48,248 bases of DNA from Thiomicrospira microaerophila (GCF_000934765.1 NZ_KN882197.1:33640-81887), one strand, 5' to 3'; shown: positions 16,056 to 24,275, counted from the first letter of the stretch. The notes: a model not told the origin generated them from the sequence alone. Numbers and translations are program-made.

Positions 16056-17533
16056 GGCAAGGCACTGACAATCGAGGCGGTTTGCAACGCTCCCAAGCCG
16101 CCGGCAATTAACAGCACCGCTGCCACACTGCCCAACATGCCCGCCCAAAATACGCGCTGCCACACAGGTGTATTAACTTGTCCGCCTGACGCCAAGGAAT
16201 CGACCACCAACGCGCCTGAATCGGCGGAGGTGACAAAAAAGGTAATAATCAGCAGCACCGCGACAAAGGACACGAGACCACTTAAGGGTAGGTTTTCAAA
16301 CAGCATAAACAAGGCAATCGTGTGGTCCGCCTGCACCTGATGCATCAGTTCGTCATACCCCTGCACCATAATCATGTGTAAGGCGGTATCGCCAAATACG
16401 GTAAACCACATAAAGGTAAAGAAGGTTGGCACCAGCATCACACCGAGAACGAATTCTCGAATCGTGCGCCCACGGCTAATTTTGGCGATAAACATACCCA
16501 CAAACGGTGCCCAAGCAATCGTCCAGGCAAAAATAAACAGCGTCCAGTTCCCGACCCAATCACTCGATGTATAAGCCTGCAAACTAAAGGTGCGTTCAAC
16601 AATCGAACTTAAATAGCTGCCCGTGTTTTCTAAAAAGGTTTCCAATAAAAACAGCGTCGGGCCGACGATAAACACAAACAACATCAGCGCCATCGCCAAT
16701 ACGATATTGAGCAAGGACAGACGTTTAATCCCCTTCTCCATTCCCGCTACCACTGAGAGCATCGCCAAACCGGTAATCACCGCAATCGTGACCACTTGCG
16801 CACTGGTGCTGACCGGAACAGCGGGCCAGAGATAGTTCATCCCGGCGTTAATTTGTGATACCGACAAGCCTAGCGTAGTGGCGATACCAAAAATCGTGGC
16901 GAGTATCGCAAAGCTATCGACCGTATGACCGATCGGGCCATAAATGCGCTCGCCAATCAGCGGATAGAGTGTCGAACGAATGGATAAGGGCAGTTGATGA
17001 CGAAACGCAAAATACGCCAAACTCAAGCCAACTAAACCATAAATCGCCCAAATATGAAAACCCCAATGAAAAAATGAAATCACCATCGCCTGTTTAGCCG
17101 CATCCACCGTTTCCGGGGTACCAACGGGCGGCGCGGCATAATGCAAGACCGGCTCTGCCACGCCAAAAAACAATAATGCAATCCCGTAACCGGCGGAAAA
17201 CAACATCGCAAACCACGCAAAAAAACTGTACTCCGGCTGCGTATGATCATCGCCGAGTTTGATATTCCCCCAGCGAGTAAACGCCAAGCTGACCATAAAA
17301 AGCAGAAACAGTGCCACCGACAACATGTAAAACCAACCGAAATTGACCGTAATCAAACTCAAGGTTTGGCTAAACAGTTCACCGGCTCGCTGTGGATCGC
17401 TTAACGTACCGACAATTAACAAAAAAATCACCGTAACAGCGGGTAAGAAGACCGGGAGCAATAGGGTTTTAGCAACAGGGCTTGGTTTGGGTTTAGCGAT
17501 AACTTCAGACATCCGTTTTTTACCATTTTTCAC
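16046..17533 (-). pseudogene. betT: betT 5' fragment (BCCT choline/betaine-type transporter)
   Basis: Carries the membrane domain of a betaine/choline/carnitine transporter: FFHWGFHIWAIYG, a helix with FAWTIAWAPFVGMFIAKISR followed by GRTIREF (the BCCT signature), and 11 to 12 hydrophobic segments. The IS cuts the last helix after SALPFAV; the frame then runs into the IS and stops at 16010 (507 residues). GTG start with AGGGG seven bases upstream. Choline versus betaine specificity is not certain. The product would lack half of the final helix and the regulatory tail, so it is probably inactive, though a partly active truncated carrier cannot be excluded. Confidence 0.92.
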
Positions 17534-17631
17534 AAAACAGCCCCTACCTTAACAAAAACCCATGCCCCATTTCCAGTTTCAGGGCGTTTAAATTGCTTGT
17601 CAGGTTGAAAAGGATGCAATCGAAAGTGTCT

Positions 17632-17670
17632 GTCATTGCGAGGAGCGCAGCGACGCGGCAATCTCTCAGC
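17632..17670. repeat. Family-A repeat, half unit
   Basis: GTCATTGCGAGGAGCGCAGC through GCGGCAATCTCTC, one arm only, between betT and the acetolactate synthase gene. Confidence 0.75.
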
Positions 17671-17749
17671 CGTCAGTTTAAATTGGAAACCTTATTCAAT
17701 CCTCATTGTTCGCATTGAAGTTTGTCAGTATCCTTAGCTATAGTGACTA

Positions 17750-17755
17750 TATAAT
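17750..17755 (+). promoter_or_regulatory. -10 element upstream of acetolactate synthase
   Basis: TATAAT 73 bases before the start codon; no convincing -35 hexamer at normal spacing. The ribosome-binding site AAGGAGGA ends about nine bases before the ATG at 17823. Confidence 0.45.
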
Positions 17756-17822
17756 TAATTTAACAAGCGAAAAGAAACAAGCTAAAGAATAAAAAGATCG
17801 CTTAATCAAGGAGGAAGCACTG

Positions 17823-19454
17823 ATGAAAGCCGCTGAGTTAATGGTACGTTGTTTAGAAAACGAAGAAGTTGAGTATATTTTTGGTATTCCGGGTGAAGAG
17901 AATCTGGATTTAATGGATGCGCTGTTAGATTCACCGATTAAGTTTATTCTCACCCGCCATGAGCAAGGTGGCGCGTTTATGGCGGATGTCTATGGTCGGC
18001 TCACGGGCAAAGCAGGTGTTTGTCTGTCAACCCTAGGGCCGGGCGCGACCAATTTAGTCACGGGCGTGGCGGATGCAAATATGGACCGTGCGCCAGTTGT
18101 GGCAATTGCAGGCCAAGCCGCCACCACGCGCTTGCACAAAGAAAGCCATCAGGTTTTGGATTTAGTGAATCTATTCCAGCCGATTACCAAATACAGCACA
18201 CAAATCCTCAGCCCCGACATTATTCCTGAAGTCGTCCGCAAGGCGTTTAAAGTCGCGCAAATGGAAAAACCCGGTTGTAGTTTTATTGATTTTCCAGAAA
18301 ACATTGCGGAAATGCAAATTGATAAAAAACCACTAAAACGCCAAAGCCCGAGCCTGCCGGCACCAAATACTGAAAAGCTTCGCCAAGCGGCGGATATTAT
18401 CTCCCAAGCAGAGCACCCGGTGATTATTGCTGGAAATGGCGTGATCCGTGCCCGCGCAAGCGAAGCGCTCATCGAATTTGCCGCGAAACTCAATATCCCC
18501 GTCGCCACCACCTTTATGGCCAAAGGGGTGATTCCTTGCCGCCATCCACTATCAATTGGCACGATTGGTTTGCAAGCCCATGACTATATTGCCTGCGGGG
18601 TGGATCGTGCGGATGTGGTGATTTGTGTGGGTTATGATATTGTCGAGTATCACCCTTACCTATGGAATAAGAACCCAAATTGCAAGATTATCCATATCGA
18701 CACCCAGCCTGCTGAAGTCGATGAATACTATATTCTTGAGGCAGGCGTTCTGGGCGATATTGGTCGCAGTTTAGAAGGTATCGCGGCGCTGGCGCATCGC
18801 CAAGAAGACAATGGGATTGGCAATCTTAAGCAAATTATTGAGTATGAGTTTCATCAGTATGACGAAGATCATGCTTTCCCTGTCAAACCCCAAAAAATTA
18901 TCCATGACCTGCGTTCGGCGCTCGCTGATGAGGATATCGTCGTTTGCGATGTGGGCGCGCATAAAATGTGGATGGCGCGGATGTACAACGCCCAAGCGCC
19001 CAACACCTGTATCATCTCCAATGGCTTTGCGTCAATGGGCATTGCCCTTCCGGGTGCCATGGCCGCTAAACTCGCGCAACCCGATCAGGTAGCGGTAGCG
19101 GTCACCGGCGATGCGGGGTTTTTAATGAACTGTCAGGAAATTGAAACCGCCGTTCGCCTCAATCTGGCACTGATTGTTTTGGTATGGAATGACCAGGAAT
19201 ATGGCTTAATTAAATGGAAACAAATGAATCAATTTGGCCGCGAAAGCCATATCCAATTTGCCAACCCAGACTTTATCAAGTTTGCTGAATCCTTTGGTGC
19301 CAAAGGCTATCGAATCAACCATACCGATGAACTGCTGCCAACATTACAACAGGCCATCGCTGATAACTGTGTGGTGATTATCGACTGCCCGGTTGATTAT
19401 TCTGAGAACCTAAAACTAACCGAACAACTCGGTCAAATGGTGTGCCCAACCTAG
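17823..19454 (+). CDS. alsS: Acetolactate synthase, catabolic (AlsS) type
   Basis: Thiamine-diphosphate enzyme, 543 residues, condensing two pyruvates to 2-acetolactate. Seen: the catalytic Glu in RHEQGGAFMADVYGRLTG, GPGATNLVTGVADAN, and the cofactor motif VTGDAGFLMNCQEIETAVRL followed by WND. The middle domain has VGYDIVEYHPYLWN, which resembles FAD-independent catabolic enzymes (VGYDPIEY in Bacillus AlsS) rather than the RFDDR motif of the biosynthetic IlvB. No small regulatory subunit and no acetolactate decarboxylase gene lie nearby, so the route to acetoin or to valine is open. Very strong ribosome-binding site. It sits in the accessory stretch, free of the palindrome, so it may be acquired. 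Confidence 0.88.
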   Translation: MKAAELMVRCLENEEVEYIFGIPGEENLDLMDALLDSPIKFILTRHEQGGAFMADVYGRLTGKAGVCLSTLGPGATNLVTGVADANMDRAPVVAIAGQAATTRLHKESHQVLDLVNLFQPITKYSTQILSPDIIPEVVRKAFKVAQMEKPGCSFIDFPENIAEMQIDKKPLKRQSPSLPAPNTEKLRQAADIISQAEHPVIIAGNGVIRARASEALIEFAAKLNIPVATTFMAKGVIPCRHPLSIGTIGLQAHDYIACGVDRADVVICVGYDIVEYHPYLWNKNPNCKIIHIDTQPAEVDEYYILEAGVLGDIGRSLEGIAALAHRQEDNGIGNLKQIIEYEFHQYDEDHAFPVKPQKIIHDLRSALADEDIVVCDVGAHKMWMARMYNAQAPNTCIISNGFASMGIALPGAMAAKLAQPDQVAVAVTGDAGFLMNCQEIETAVRLNLALIVLVWNDQEYGLIKWKQMNQFGRESHIQFANPDFIKFAESFGAKGYRINHTDELLPTLQQAIADNCVVIIDCPVDYSENLKLTEQLGQMVCPT

Positions 19455-19472
19455 AAGCCACCCCTTTTTTTA

Positions 19473-19600
19473 ACCCGGATTTTTCATAAATTTTCTCGTT
19501 CCCACGCTGTGCGTGGGAATGCAGACCGATTTAACCTATGAAACAGCGCTCGAACCCAAGTCCAAGGCGCTCCCACGTTTAATGTGGGAGCGATATCTGG
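19473..19600. repeat. Family-C half unit joined to a complete family-B repeat
   Basis: CCCGGATTTTTCATAAATTT (19473 on) resembles one arm of the 22862-22900 hairpin. From 19495, TCGTTCCCACGCTGTGCGTG opens a unit with two hairpins: CCCACGC/GCGTGGG and GCTCCCACG.../...TGTGGGAGC. Nearly the same unit lies at 24168-24275. Confidence 0.75.
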
Positions 19601-19702
19601 TTGTAAGCTGTTGATTTACTATTTACTTTAAGATGCGTTTGTCCTGAATACAAAATAACAAGGCGAAAGTGCTTTATACTAAATGTTATGAAGGAGGTAC
19701 TC

Positions 19703-19866
19703 TTGAAACACATAATCACAGTAAGACCACTCACTAAGAACGACGTGAGTTTCGATTGCCCATATGAAATATTCGGGCTAGCGTTGATGGACTAATTTTT
19801 GAAGATTGGAAAATTTGTGCTAAAGCTTTGGTACATCCAGTCTGGAGACCTTTAAATGAATACTAA
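19703..19866 (+). pseudogene. Frameshifted small gene of unknown function
   Basis: AAGGAGG at 19691 precedes a TTG start; the frame gives KHIITVRPLTKNDVSFDCPY and stops at 19793-19795. The +1 frame continues sensibly as DGLIFEDWKICAKALVHPVW then RPLNEY and ends at 19866. One base gained or lost would explain it. I do not recognise the family. Confidence 0.4.
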
Positions 19867-20343
19867 GCACGATTTGTTATCGCCATTGAGCCAAGAAGTG
19901 ATGGCACTTATAGTGCTAAACAACGCGCAGCAATATCCGTAAACAGTGAAATAACCCTACTCTATTGGCAAGTTGGGCATCGAATTCACCAAGAAGTACT
20001 TGGAGGCGAACGCGCAGATTACGGTCAACAAATTATCGCAAATCTATCAAAGGCTCTAACAGCTCAATCTGGATGAGGCTGGAGTAAGCGTAACCTTACA
20101 CAAATGGTTAATTTTTATACGGTTTTTCCAGATAGACACATTGTGCAGACACTGTCTGCACAATTGAGTTGGAGCCATTTTATCTTGCTTTCTGGAATTG
20201 ACAATTCGATTAAACGAGATTTTTATATCACCATGACCATCCAAGAACACTGGTCAACTCGCACCTTAGATGCCCGTATCGGCGCGACGTTTATTCGAAT
20301 GGGTAAAGCATGGAATTTCTCAACCTTACCATCCGTTTTTTAA
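19867..20343 (+). pseudogene. DUF1016 / YhcG-like nuclease, N-terminal domain remnant
   Basis: In one frame: AKQRAAISVNSEITLLYWQV, GERADYGQQIIANLSKALTA, then a TGA at 20074-20076, then GWSKRNLTQMVNFYTVFPDR, TLSAQLSWSHFILLSG and KRDFYITMTIQEHWSTRTLD. This is the DUF1016 N-terminal domain of YhcG-type PD-(D/E)XK nucleases. The premature stop, absence of a start and loss of the C-terminal nuclease part show it is dead. Confidence 0.85.
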
Positions 20344-20376
20344 TTTAAAAGTCCGAAAATAGCTAAAAGCATATGC

Positions 20377-20420
20377 TTGACATATGTTGATTAATTTAGG
20401 TACTATCATTAAACATGATA
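20377..20420 (+). promoter_or_regulatory. vapBC promoter and candidate operator
   Basis: -35 TTGACA (20377-20382), 18-base spacer, -10 TACTAT (20401-20406). The inverted repeat TATCAT-TAAAC-ATGATA (20404-20420) overlaps the -10 and transcription start, and CATATG occurs twice around the -35. VapB antitoxins commonly repress their own operon at such sites (family knowledge); this placement fits. Confidence 0.65.
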
Positions 20421-20439
20421 CCTAATGAGAAAGCGTCTT

Positions 20440-20673
20440 ATGAGAACCGTTTCAATATTTAAAAATGCCAAGAATCAGGCCATACGTTTGCCCAAAGACA
20501 TGGAATATGAAGGGATTAGTCAGCTTGAAATCGTCAAGAATGGTGACGAGATTATCCTTCGTCCTGTGCGCCCTAATTGGTTATCCTTTGCTGAAGTTGA
20601 AAAAGCAGATGATGACTTTATGCTAGAACGCCGAGATGTGGTGGCGGATGAGGGACGCTTTAATTTTGACTAA
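20440..20673 (+). CDS. vapB: VapB-type antitoxin (AbrB-like)
   Basis: 77 residues from ATG at 20440. MRTVSIFKNAKNQAIRLPKD is the swapped-hairpin AbrB/SpoVT DNA-binding fold typical of VapB, followed by LEIVKNGDEIILRPVRPNWL and an acidic C-terminus that usually wraps the toxin. It neutralises VapC and represses the operon. A start five codons earlier (20425) exists but has no ribosome-binding site and does not fit the family. Overlaps vapC. Confidence 0.92.
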   Translation: MRTVSIFKNAKNQAIRLPKDMEYEGISQLEIVKNGDEIILRPVRPNWLSFAEVEKADDDFMLERRDVVADEGRFNFD

Positions 20674-21088
20674 AAAAATTGATTATATGCTGGATACCTG
20701 TATCTGTTCATTCATTATGAGAGAACAGCCACTTTGTGTACTTGAGAAACTACATGCTGTCGTGACAAATGGACATAGAGTGGTGATTTCAGCGATCACT
20801 TATCAAGAAATGCATTATGGTTTGCTGGGAAAAAAAGCATCACCTAAACATGCATTACTGGTTAGCGAATTTTTAAAACGCATTGATGAGGTATTGGCTT
20901 GGGATAGACAGGCCGTTGACGCCACCGTTCTAGTTCAAAAACAGCTTATGGCTGTAGGCCAGATGATCGGACACAATGACACCGCTATTGCAGGTCATGC
21001 CATTTCAACTGGGAGTATTCTTGTCACAAATAATCTTCGCGAATTTGCCAGAGTCGATGGTTTAACGTTTGAAGATTGGGTTCATTAA
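20666..21088 (+). CDS. vapC: VapC-type PIN-domain toxin ribonuclease
   Basis: PIN-domain RNase of about 140 residues. Acidic active-site residues: Asp in MLDTCICSF, Glu in TYQEMHYG, Asp in GHNDTAIAGHA, with VTNNLREF following. Family members cleave tRNA or rRNA. The TTG at 20666 overlaps the end of vapB and has GAGGGA upstream, giving TKKIDYMLDT; the ATG at 20687 is the alternative start. It directly follows vapB as an addiction pair within a decayed, acquired stretch. Confidence 0.92.
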   Translation: MTKKIDYMLDTCICSFIMREQPLCVLEKLHAVVTNGHRVVISAITYQEMHYGLLGKKASPKHALLVSEFLKRIDEVLAWDRQAVDATVLVQKQLMAVGQMIGHNDTAIAGHAISTGSILVTNNLREFARVDGLTFEDWVH

Positions 21089-21109
21089 CGCATCTAGGAG
21101 CCTGTCGGA

Positions 21110-21235
21110 CTAAAGCCAATCGGCTGCGCCGAATCCGCCATCACTCGCGCCATCGTTCAGGCACATCAAGGCCAAATTACGGCCCAATCCCATGAAAGAA
21201 GAACCTGCTTTCAAATGAAATTCCATACGGAATAA
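21110..21235 (+). pseudogene. Histidine kinase C-terminal remnant
   Basis: Plus-strand frame reads ITRAIVQAHQGQITAQSHER then RTCFQMKF before TAA, resembling the end of a HATPase domain (L-x-x-A-I-V-x-A-H-x-G-x-I ... G-T-x-F). The preceding glycine box is degraded to KPIGCAES. No start and no kinase core nearby. Confidence 0.5.
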
Positions 21236-21310
21236 AAGATAATGACTAACCCCATGAAAAACATCAGTCAACAACAGTCCTAATTTTGGTTTTTAACCCA
21301 AATATTTGAA

Positions 21311-21835
21311 TTAACGGCGATTAATATCTACTAACCATCCCTTCCCGATTAGATTTCTGCCGAGCAAAAGCGGATAGTTCAAGTGCGTTCGATCGGTTAG
21401 GCTAAATTCTAATTCCAACACTTCACCCTGCAACTCGACGCTTAAAATCACAACAGGGCGCATAACAGGTTCTGGTTGGCTGGCTTGGCGAACTTGGGCA
21501 TAGCGCACTAGCGGTGCGTGCAGAGCTAGCGTTTCATCTAACGTTGAATGGCTCAACTTAAAAGAAACCCAGTCTTGCCCCTGCTTTTTATAAATCTCAA
21601 TTTGCTGCGCACTGATTGAGGAGGTTGCCGCCCCTGTGTCCACCCTTGCAAGCAATCCTAGTGAAGCAGGTTTAAGCACGACCTCCTCAACAGCCGATAA
21701 AACGCTTGGCTGAGTGGCTTCTGTCATAGACACGTATTGCACGATTAACAAAGCCATAGCACCTGCAACAAATGCCAACACACACTTTAACCCATCTAAT
21801 TGAATGCAATTTACACGCTTGATATAAGACATCAT
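21311..21835 (-). CDS. Membrane-anchored retropepsin-like protease (RimK-associated zinc protease family)
   Basis: 174 residues with one N-terminal hydrophobic helix (about 17-36), so anchored with the rest in the periplasm. LLARVDTGAATSSISA holds the single DTGA active-site motif of the bacterial retropepsin-like family once called ATP-dependent zinc protease (DUF785), and NYPLLLGRNLIGKGWLVD is its conserved C-terminal strand. The substrate is unknown. ATG at 21835 or the adjacent one at 21832. A strong terminator separates it from rpsT upstream. Confidence 0.88.
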   Translation of the reverse strand: MMSYIKRVNCIQLDGLKCVLAFVAGAMALLIVQYVSMTEATQPSVLSAVEEVVLKPASLGLLARVDTGAATSSISAQQIEIYKKQGQDWVSFKLSHSTLDETLALHAPLVRYAQVRQASQPEPVMRPVVILSVELQGEVLELEFSLTDRTHLNYPLLLGRNLIGKGWLVDINRR

Positions 21836-21874
21836 AACCGGTCACCGTGTTTTTGAAACTGGAGACTAGAAAAC

Positions 21875-21912
21875 AAAAAGCCCCCGTTTTAAAATTAAAA
21901 ACGGGGGCTTTT
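21875..21912 (-). terminator. Rho-independent terminator of rpsT
   Basis: AAAAAGCCCCCGTTTT faces AAAACGGGGGCTTTTT across a six-base loop, with T-runs on both strands. It follows rpsT and lies before the protease gene. Confidence 0.93.
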
Positions 21913-21943
21913 TTTGCTAACAACCGTACTTAATCGCTAAGAA

Positions 21944-22207
21944 TTAAGCCATGGCTTTAATGCGTGCGTTGATACGGCTTTTTGAACGTGCCGCCTTGTT
22001 TTTAGAAACAAGACCTTTACGTGCATAACCATCTAACTTAGACTGCGCAACGCGGAATGCCGCATTCGCTTGTTCTTTATCGCCAGATGTAATCGCAGCT
22101 AATACTTTTTTAACTGATGTACGCATAGCAGAACGTTGAGACGCGTTAAGTTGACGACGTTTCTCGGCTTGCTTGGCGCGTTTTAGTGCTTGTACTGAAT
22201 TGGCCAC
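21944..22207 (-). CDS. rpsT: 30S ribosomal protein S20
   Basis: 87 residues, Lys/Arg/Ala-rich helical protein binding 16S rRNA early in assembly. [20 protein letters not shown] and the C-terminal [14 protein letters not shown] are typical. The start is GTG, with GGAG eight bases upstream; E. coli rpsT also uses a non-ATG start (TTG), which keeps translation weak and open to autoregulation. Own promoter and strong terminator. Confidence 0.98.
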   Translation of the reverse strand: MANSVQALKRAKQAEKRRQLNASQRSAMRTSVKKVLAAITSGDKEQANAAFRVAQSKLDGYARKGLVSKNKAARSKSRINARIKAMA

Positions 22208-22314
22208 AATAAATCTCCAAAATTTATAAAATCTAAAGTAATCTGGGTTTTACACCTTGTCAGATTCACAAGGCAGCCAGTCAATTACCATAGGGTTTGA
22301 GTAGGATGGGCGGG

Positions 22315-22342
22315 ATTATACAGGCTTATTTAACAACTTCAA
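22315..22342 (-). promoter_or_regulatory. rpsT promoter
   Basis: On the minus strand: TTGAAG (22342-22337), 16-base spacer, TATAAT (22320-22315), about 110 bases before the rpsT start. It overlaps nothing coding except the very end of the rlmH intergenic region. Confidence 0.55.
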
Positions 22343-22365
22343 GGATTTATTGAAAAAATTATTGA

Positions 22366-22836
22366 TTATTCACGATGATACGGATGATTTTGCAACACCG
22401 ACCAAGCGCGATAAATCTGTTCGGCAATCAGCACCCGCACCAACGGGTGTGGCAAGGTCAACTTTGACAAACTCCAACACCAATCCGCTTGCTGAATCAG
22501 GCTGGCATCCAAACCATCTGGCCCGCCGACCACTAGCGCCACATCCTGCCCACCACCCAGCCAATCACCTAATCGGTTGGAGAGGTCTAGTGTTGTGGGC
22601 TGCTGACCGTGTTCGTCTAACACCACTAACCGACAGCCTTTGGGTATCGCCGCTTGAATCCGCTTGGCTTCTTCAAGTTTGTTTTTTTCTACCGAGCTGG
22701 TTTTGCCACGCTGCGCCATGGGCAGTTCGATAAGGTTTAATGCACAGGATTTTGGCAAGCGCTTTGCATATTCCGCATAGCCATCTTGCACCCATCTTGG
22801 CATTTTTTGACCCACAACAATAAAATAAATCTGCAT
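22366..22836 (-). CDS. rlmH: 23S rRNA pseudouridine-1915 N3-methyltransferase RlmH
   Basis: 156 residues, SPOUT-class methyltransferase acting on assembled ribosomes. MQIYFIVVGQKMPRWVQDGY at the start, the knot with VVGGPDGLD, and the C-terminal LSKLTLPHPLVRVLIAEQIY RAWSVLQNHPYH are diagnostic. It follows rsfS, the usual partner. A one-mismatch palindrome (22843-22856) occupies the place of the ribosome-binding site, and a long hairpin lies in the rsfS-rlmH gap. Confidence 0.97.
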   Translation of the reverse strand: MQIYFIVVGQKMPRWVQDGYAEYAKRLPKSCALNLIELPMAQRGKTSSVEKNKLEEAKRIQAAIPKGCRLVVLDEHGQQPTTLDLSNRLGDWLGGGQDVALVVGGPDGLDASLIQQADWCWSLSKLTLPHPLVRVLIAEQIYRAWSVLQNHPYHRE

Positions 22837-22842
22837 CTGTTC

Positions 22843-22856
22843 AACCAGGTCTGGTT
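22843..22856. repeat. AACCAGGTCTGGTT, variant palindrome
   Basis: One-mismatch copy ending seven bases before the rlmH start codon, in non-coding DNA. Confidence 0.75.
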
Positions 22857-22861
22857 AACAT

Positions 22862-22900
22862 GGATATTTCATAAATTCGCGTGAACTTTATGAAATATCC
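22862..22900. repeat. Family-C hairpin between rsfS and rlmH
   Basis: Perfect 14-base arms GGATATTTCATAAA and TTTATGAAATATCC around an 11-base loop containing TTCGCGTGAA. A half copy lies at about 19475-19490. No T-run follows, so it is more a mobile repeat, or an mRNA-processing hairpin, than a terminator. Confidence 0.8.
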
Positions 22901-22907
22901 GGGTTAA

Positions 22908-23273
22908 TTATTCGTTCGCTTCAGCGGCATTTTTTGGCTCAGCAGGACGTGATTTCATATCCCATAGCTTTTCTAATGCATAATAAGCGCGGGCACTTTC
23001 GGTCATCACATGAACAATCAGATTACCATGATCAATCAATGCCCAATCTGGCTCAGGGCCGGTTTCACTGCTCATACTCGGATCCCCTGCTTCTTTAAAC
23101 GCCTGATCAACCATACTGGCAAGCGCTCGCACATGGGTGCTGGATGTACCCGTGGCCACAATCATACAGTCGGTAAAGGTCGATAAACCGACGACATCCA
23201 GCACTTGAATATCGCGTGCTTTGCCATCTTCTAGCGTTTTGGTGGCGAGGTTTTTAAGTTGTTCTAAATCCAT
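22908..23273 (-). CDS. rsfS: Ribosomal silencing factor RsfS
   Basis: 121 residues of the Iojap/DUF143 family. It binds ribosomal protein L14 and blocks subunit joining in starvation. Seen: DIQVLDVVGLSTFTDCMIVA TGTSSTHVRAL, then the GPEPDWALIDHGNLIVHVMT segment. Good AAGGGAAG ribosome-binding site. Order nadD-rsfS-rlmH is a common bacterial arrangement and supports co-transcription. Confidence 0.97.
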   Translation of the reverse strand: MDLEQLKNLATKTLEDGKARDIQVLDVVGLSTFTDCMIVATGTSSTHVRALASMVDQAFKEAGDPSMSSETGPEPDWALIDHGNLIVHVMTESARAYYALEKLWDMKSRPAEPKNAAEANE

Positions 23274-23312
23274 GTACTTCCCTTATTAAGATTTGTTTTA
23301 ACGATTCATTTA

Positions 23313-23966
23313 CTACTGTTTATAAAGCTGTTGTTGCTGAATAATGTCTACCACACCATCTGGCGTAAGATAGGCAATCGGTTCATCTTGTTCCACCAGT
23401 GCTCGAATACGCGTGGAGCTGACATCTAGCTGGGTGACTTCTATTTCAATAATCTGCCCCGCTGCGGCACTCAATCGCGTGACTTGATACTGCTCAAGCA
23501 AAGCTTGTATCGGCGCTGTTTGCGGTAGACTTTCACCCGGTCGGTGCATCACCGCGATATTGGCCAAGGCTAAAATCCCCTGCCAATCGCGCCAACCAGT
23601 AAACTTGCCAAAGGCATCCATCCCCATTAGCAGCACCAAGTCATCGCTAGTGAACCGCTGTCTTAACTCGCGCAGGGTATCCACCATATAAGAGGGCCCT
23701 TGACGCTCAATTTCACAAGACTCTAGCACGAAGCCGGGCTGGTTTTTTATCGCTACCTGCAACATCTGCGCACGCATTTCCGATGAAACCTGCGGTTGAT
23801 CTCGATGAACAGGCTGATAACAAGGCACAAACCGAACCTGTGACAAACCAAGCTGATGCATCGCATCTAACGCAGGACGCAAATGTCCATAATGAATCGG
23901 ATCAAAGGTACCGCCATAGATACCGATTTTTTTACTTAAATCCTGACCAGGCCTGGTTACGCTCAC
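23313..23966 (-). CDS. nadD: Nicotinate-nucleotide adenylyltransferase
   Basis: 217 residues; converts nicotinate mononucleotide and ATP to deamido-NAD. KIGIYGGTFDPIHYGHLRPA holds the nucleotidyltransferase HxGH-type motif (HYGH), and LDVSSTRIRALV is the ATP-binding SSTxIR motif. GTG start with AAGGA five bases upstream. The palindrome lies in codons 4-7 (TRPG), making a short family-atypical N-terminal extension before the core strand. Confidence 0.97.
   Translation of the reverse strand: MSVTRPGQDLSKKIGIYGGTFDPIHYGHLRPALDAMHQLGLSQVRFVPCYQPVHRDQPQVSSEMRAQMLQVAIKNQPGFVLESCEIERQGPSYMVDTLRELRQRFTSDDLVLLMGMDAFGKFTGWRDWQGILALANIAVMHRPGESLPQTAPIQALLEQYQVTRLSAAAGQIIEIEVTQLDVSSTRIRALVEQDEPIAYLTPDGVVDIIQQQQLYKQ
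23945..23958. repeat. GACCAGGCCTGGTT palindrome
   Basis: Perfect 10-base core at the 5' end of nadD, read as TRPG in the non-conserved N-terminal codons. Confidence 0.85.
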
Positions 23967-24057
23967 ACAATTCCTTGTTAAATTGTTAGGTTTTAAAGGT
24001 GCTATGTTCTACAAGTGCTATGTTCTAAAAAATTGACCTTGCGTTAAACTAAAACCC

Positions 24058-24146
24058 GTCATTGCGAGGAGCGCAGCGACGCGGCAATCTCTCAAGGGCG
24101 TGCGCAGTCTGCAAGAGATTGCCACGGCCTTCGGCCTCGCAATGAC
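24058..24146. repeat. Family-A hairpin repeat
   Basis: GTCATTGCGAGGAGCGCAGC to its inverse GGCCTCGCAATGAC; with the next repeat it fills the 363-base gap between nadD and the DUF1640 gene. Confidence 0.85.
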
Positions 24147-24167
24147 GCAACTTAGTCTTGAATTAAT

Positions 24168-24275
24168 CTCGTTCCCACGCTGTGCGTAGGAATGCAGACC
24201 GATCTAACCTATGAAGCAACGCTCCAACCCAAGTCCAAGACGCTCCCACGTTCAACGCGGGAGCGCGACTTAGTT
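24168..24275. repeat. Family-B repeat
   Basis: CTCGTTCCCACGCTGTGCGT through CGCTCCCACGTTCAACGCGG, close to the copy at 19495-19600. Confidence 0.8.
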
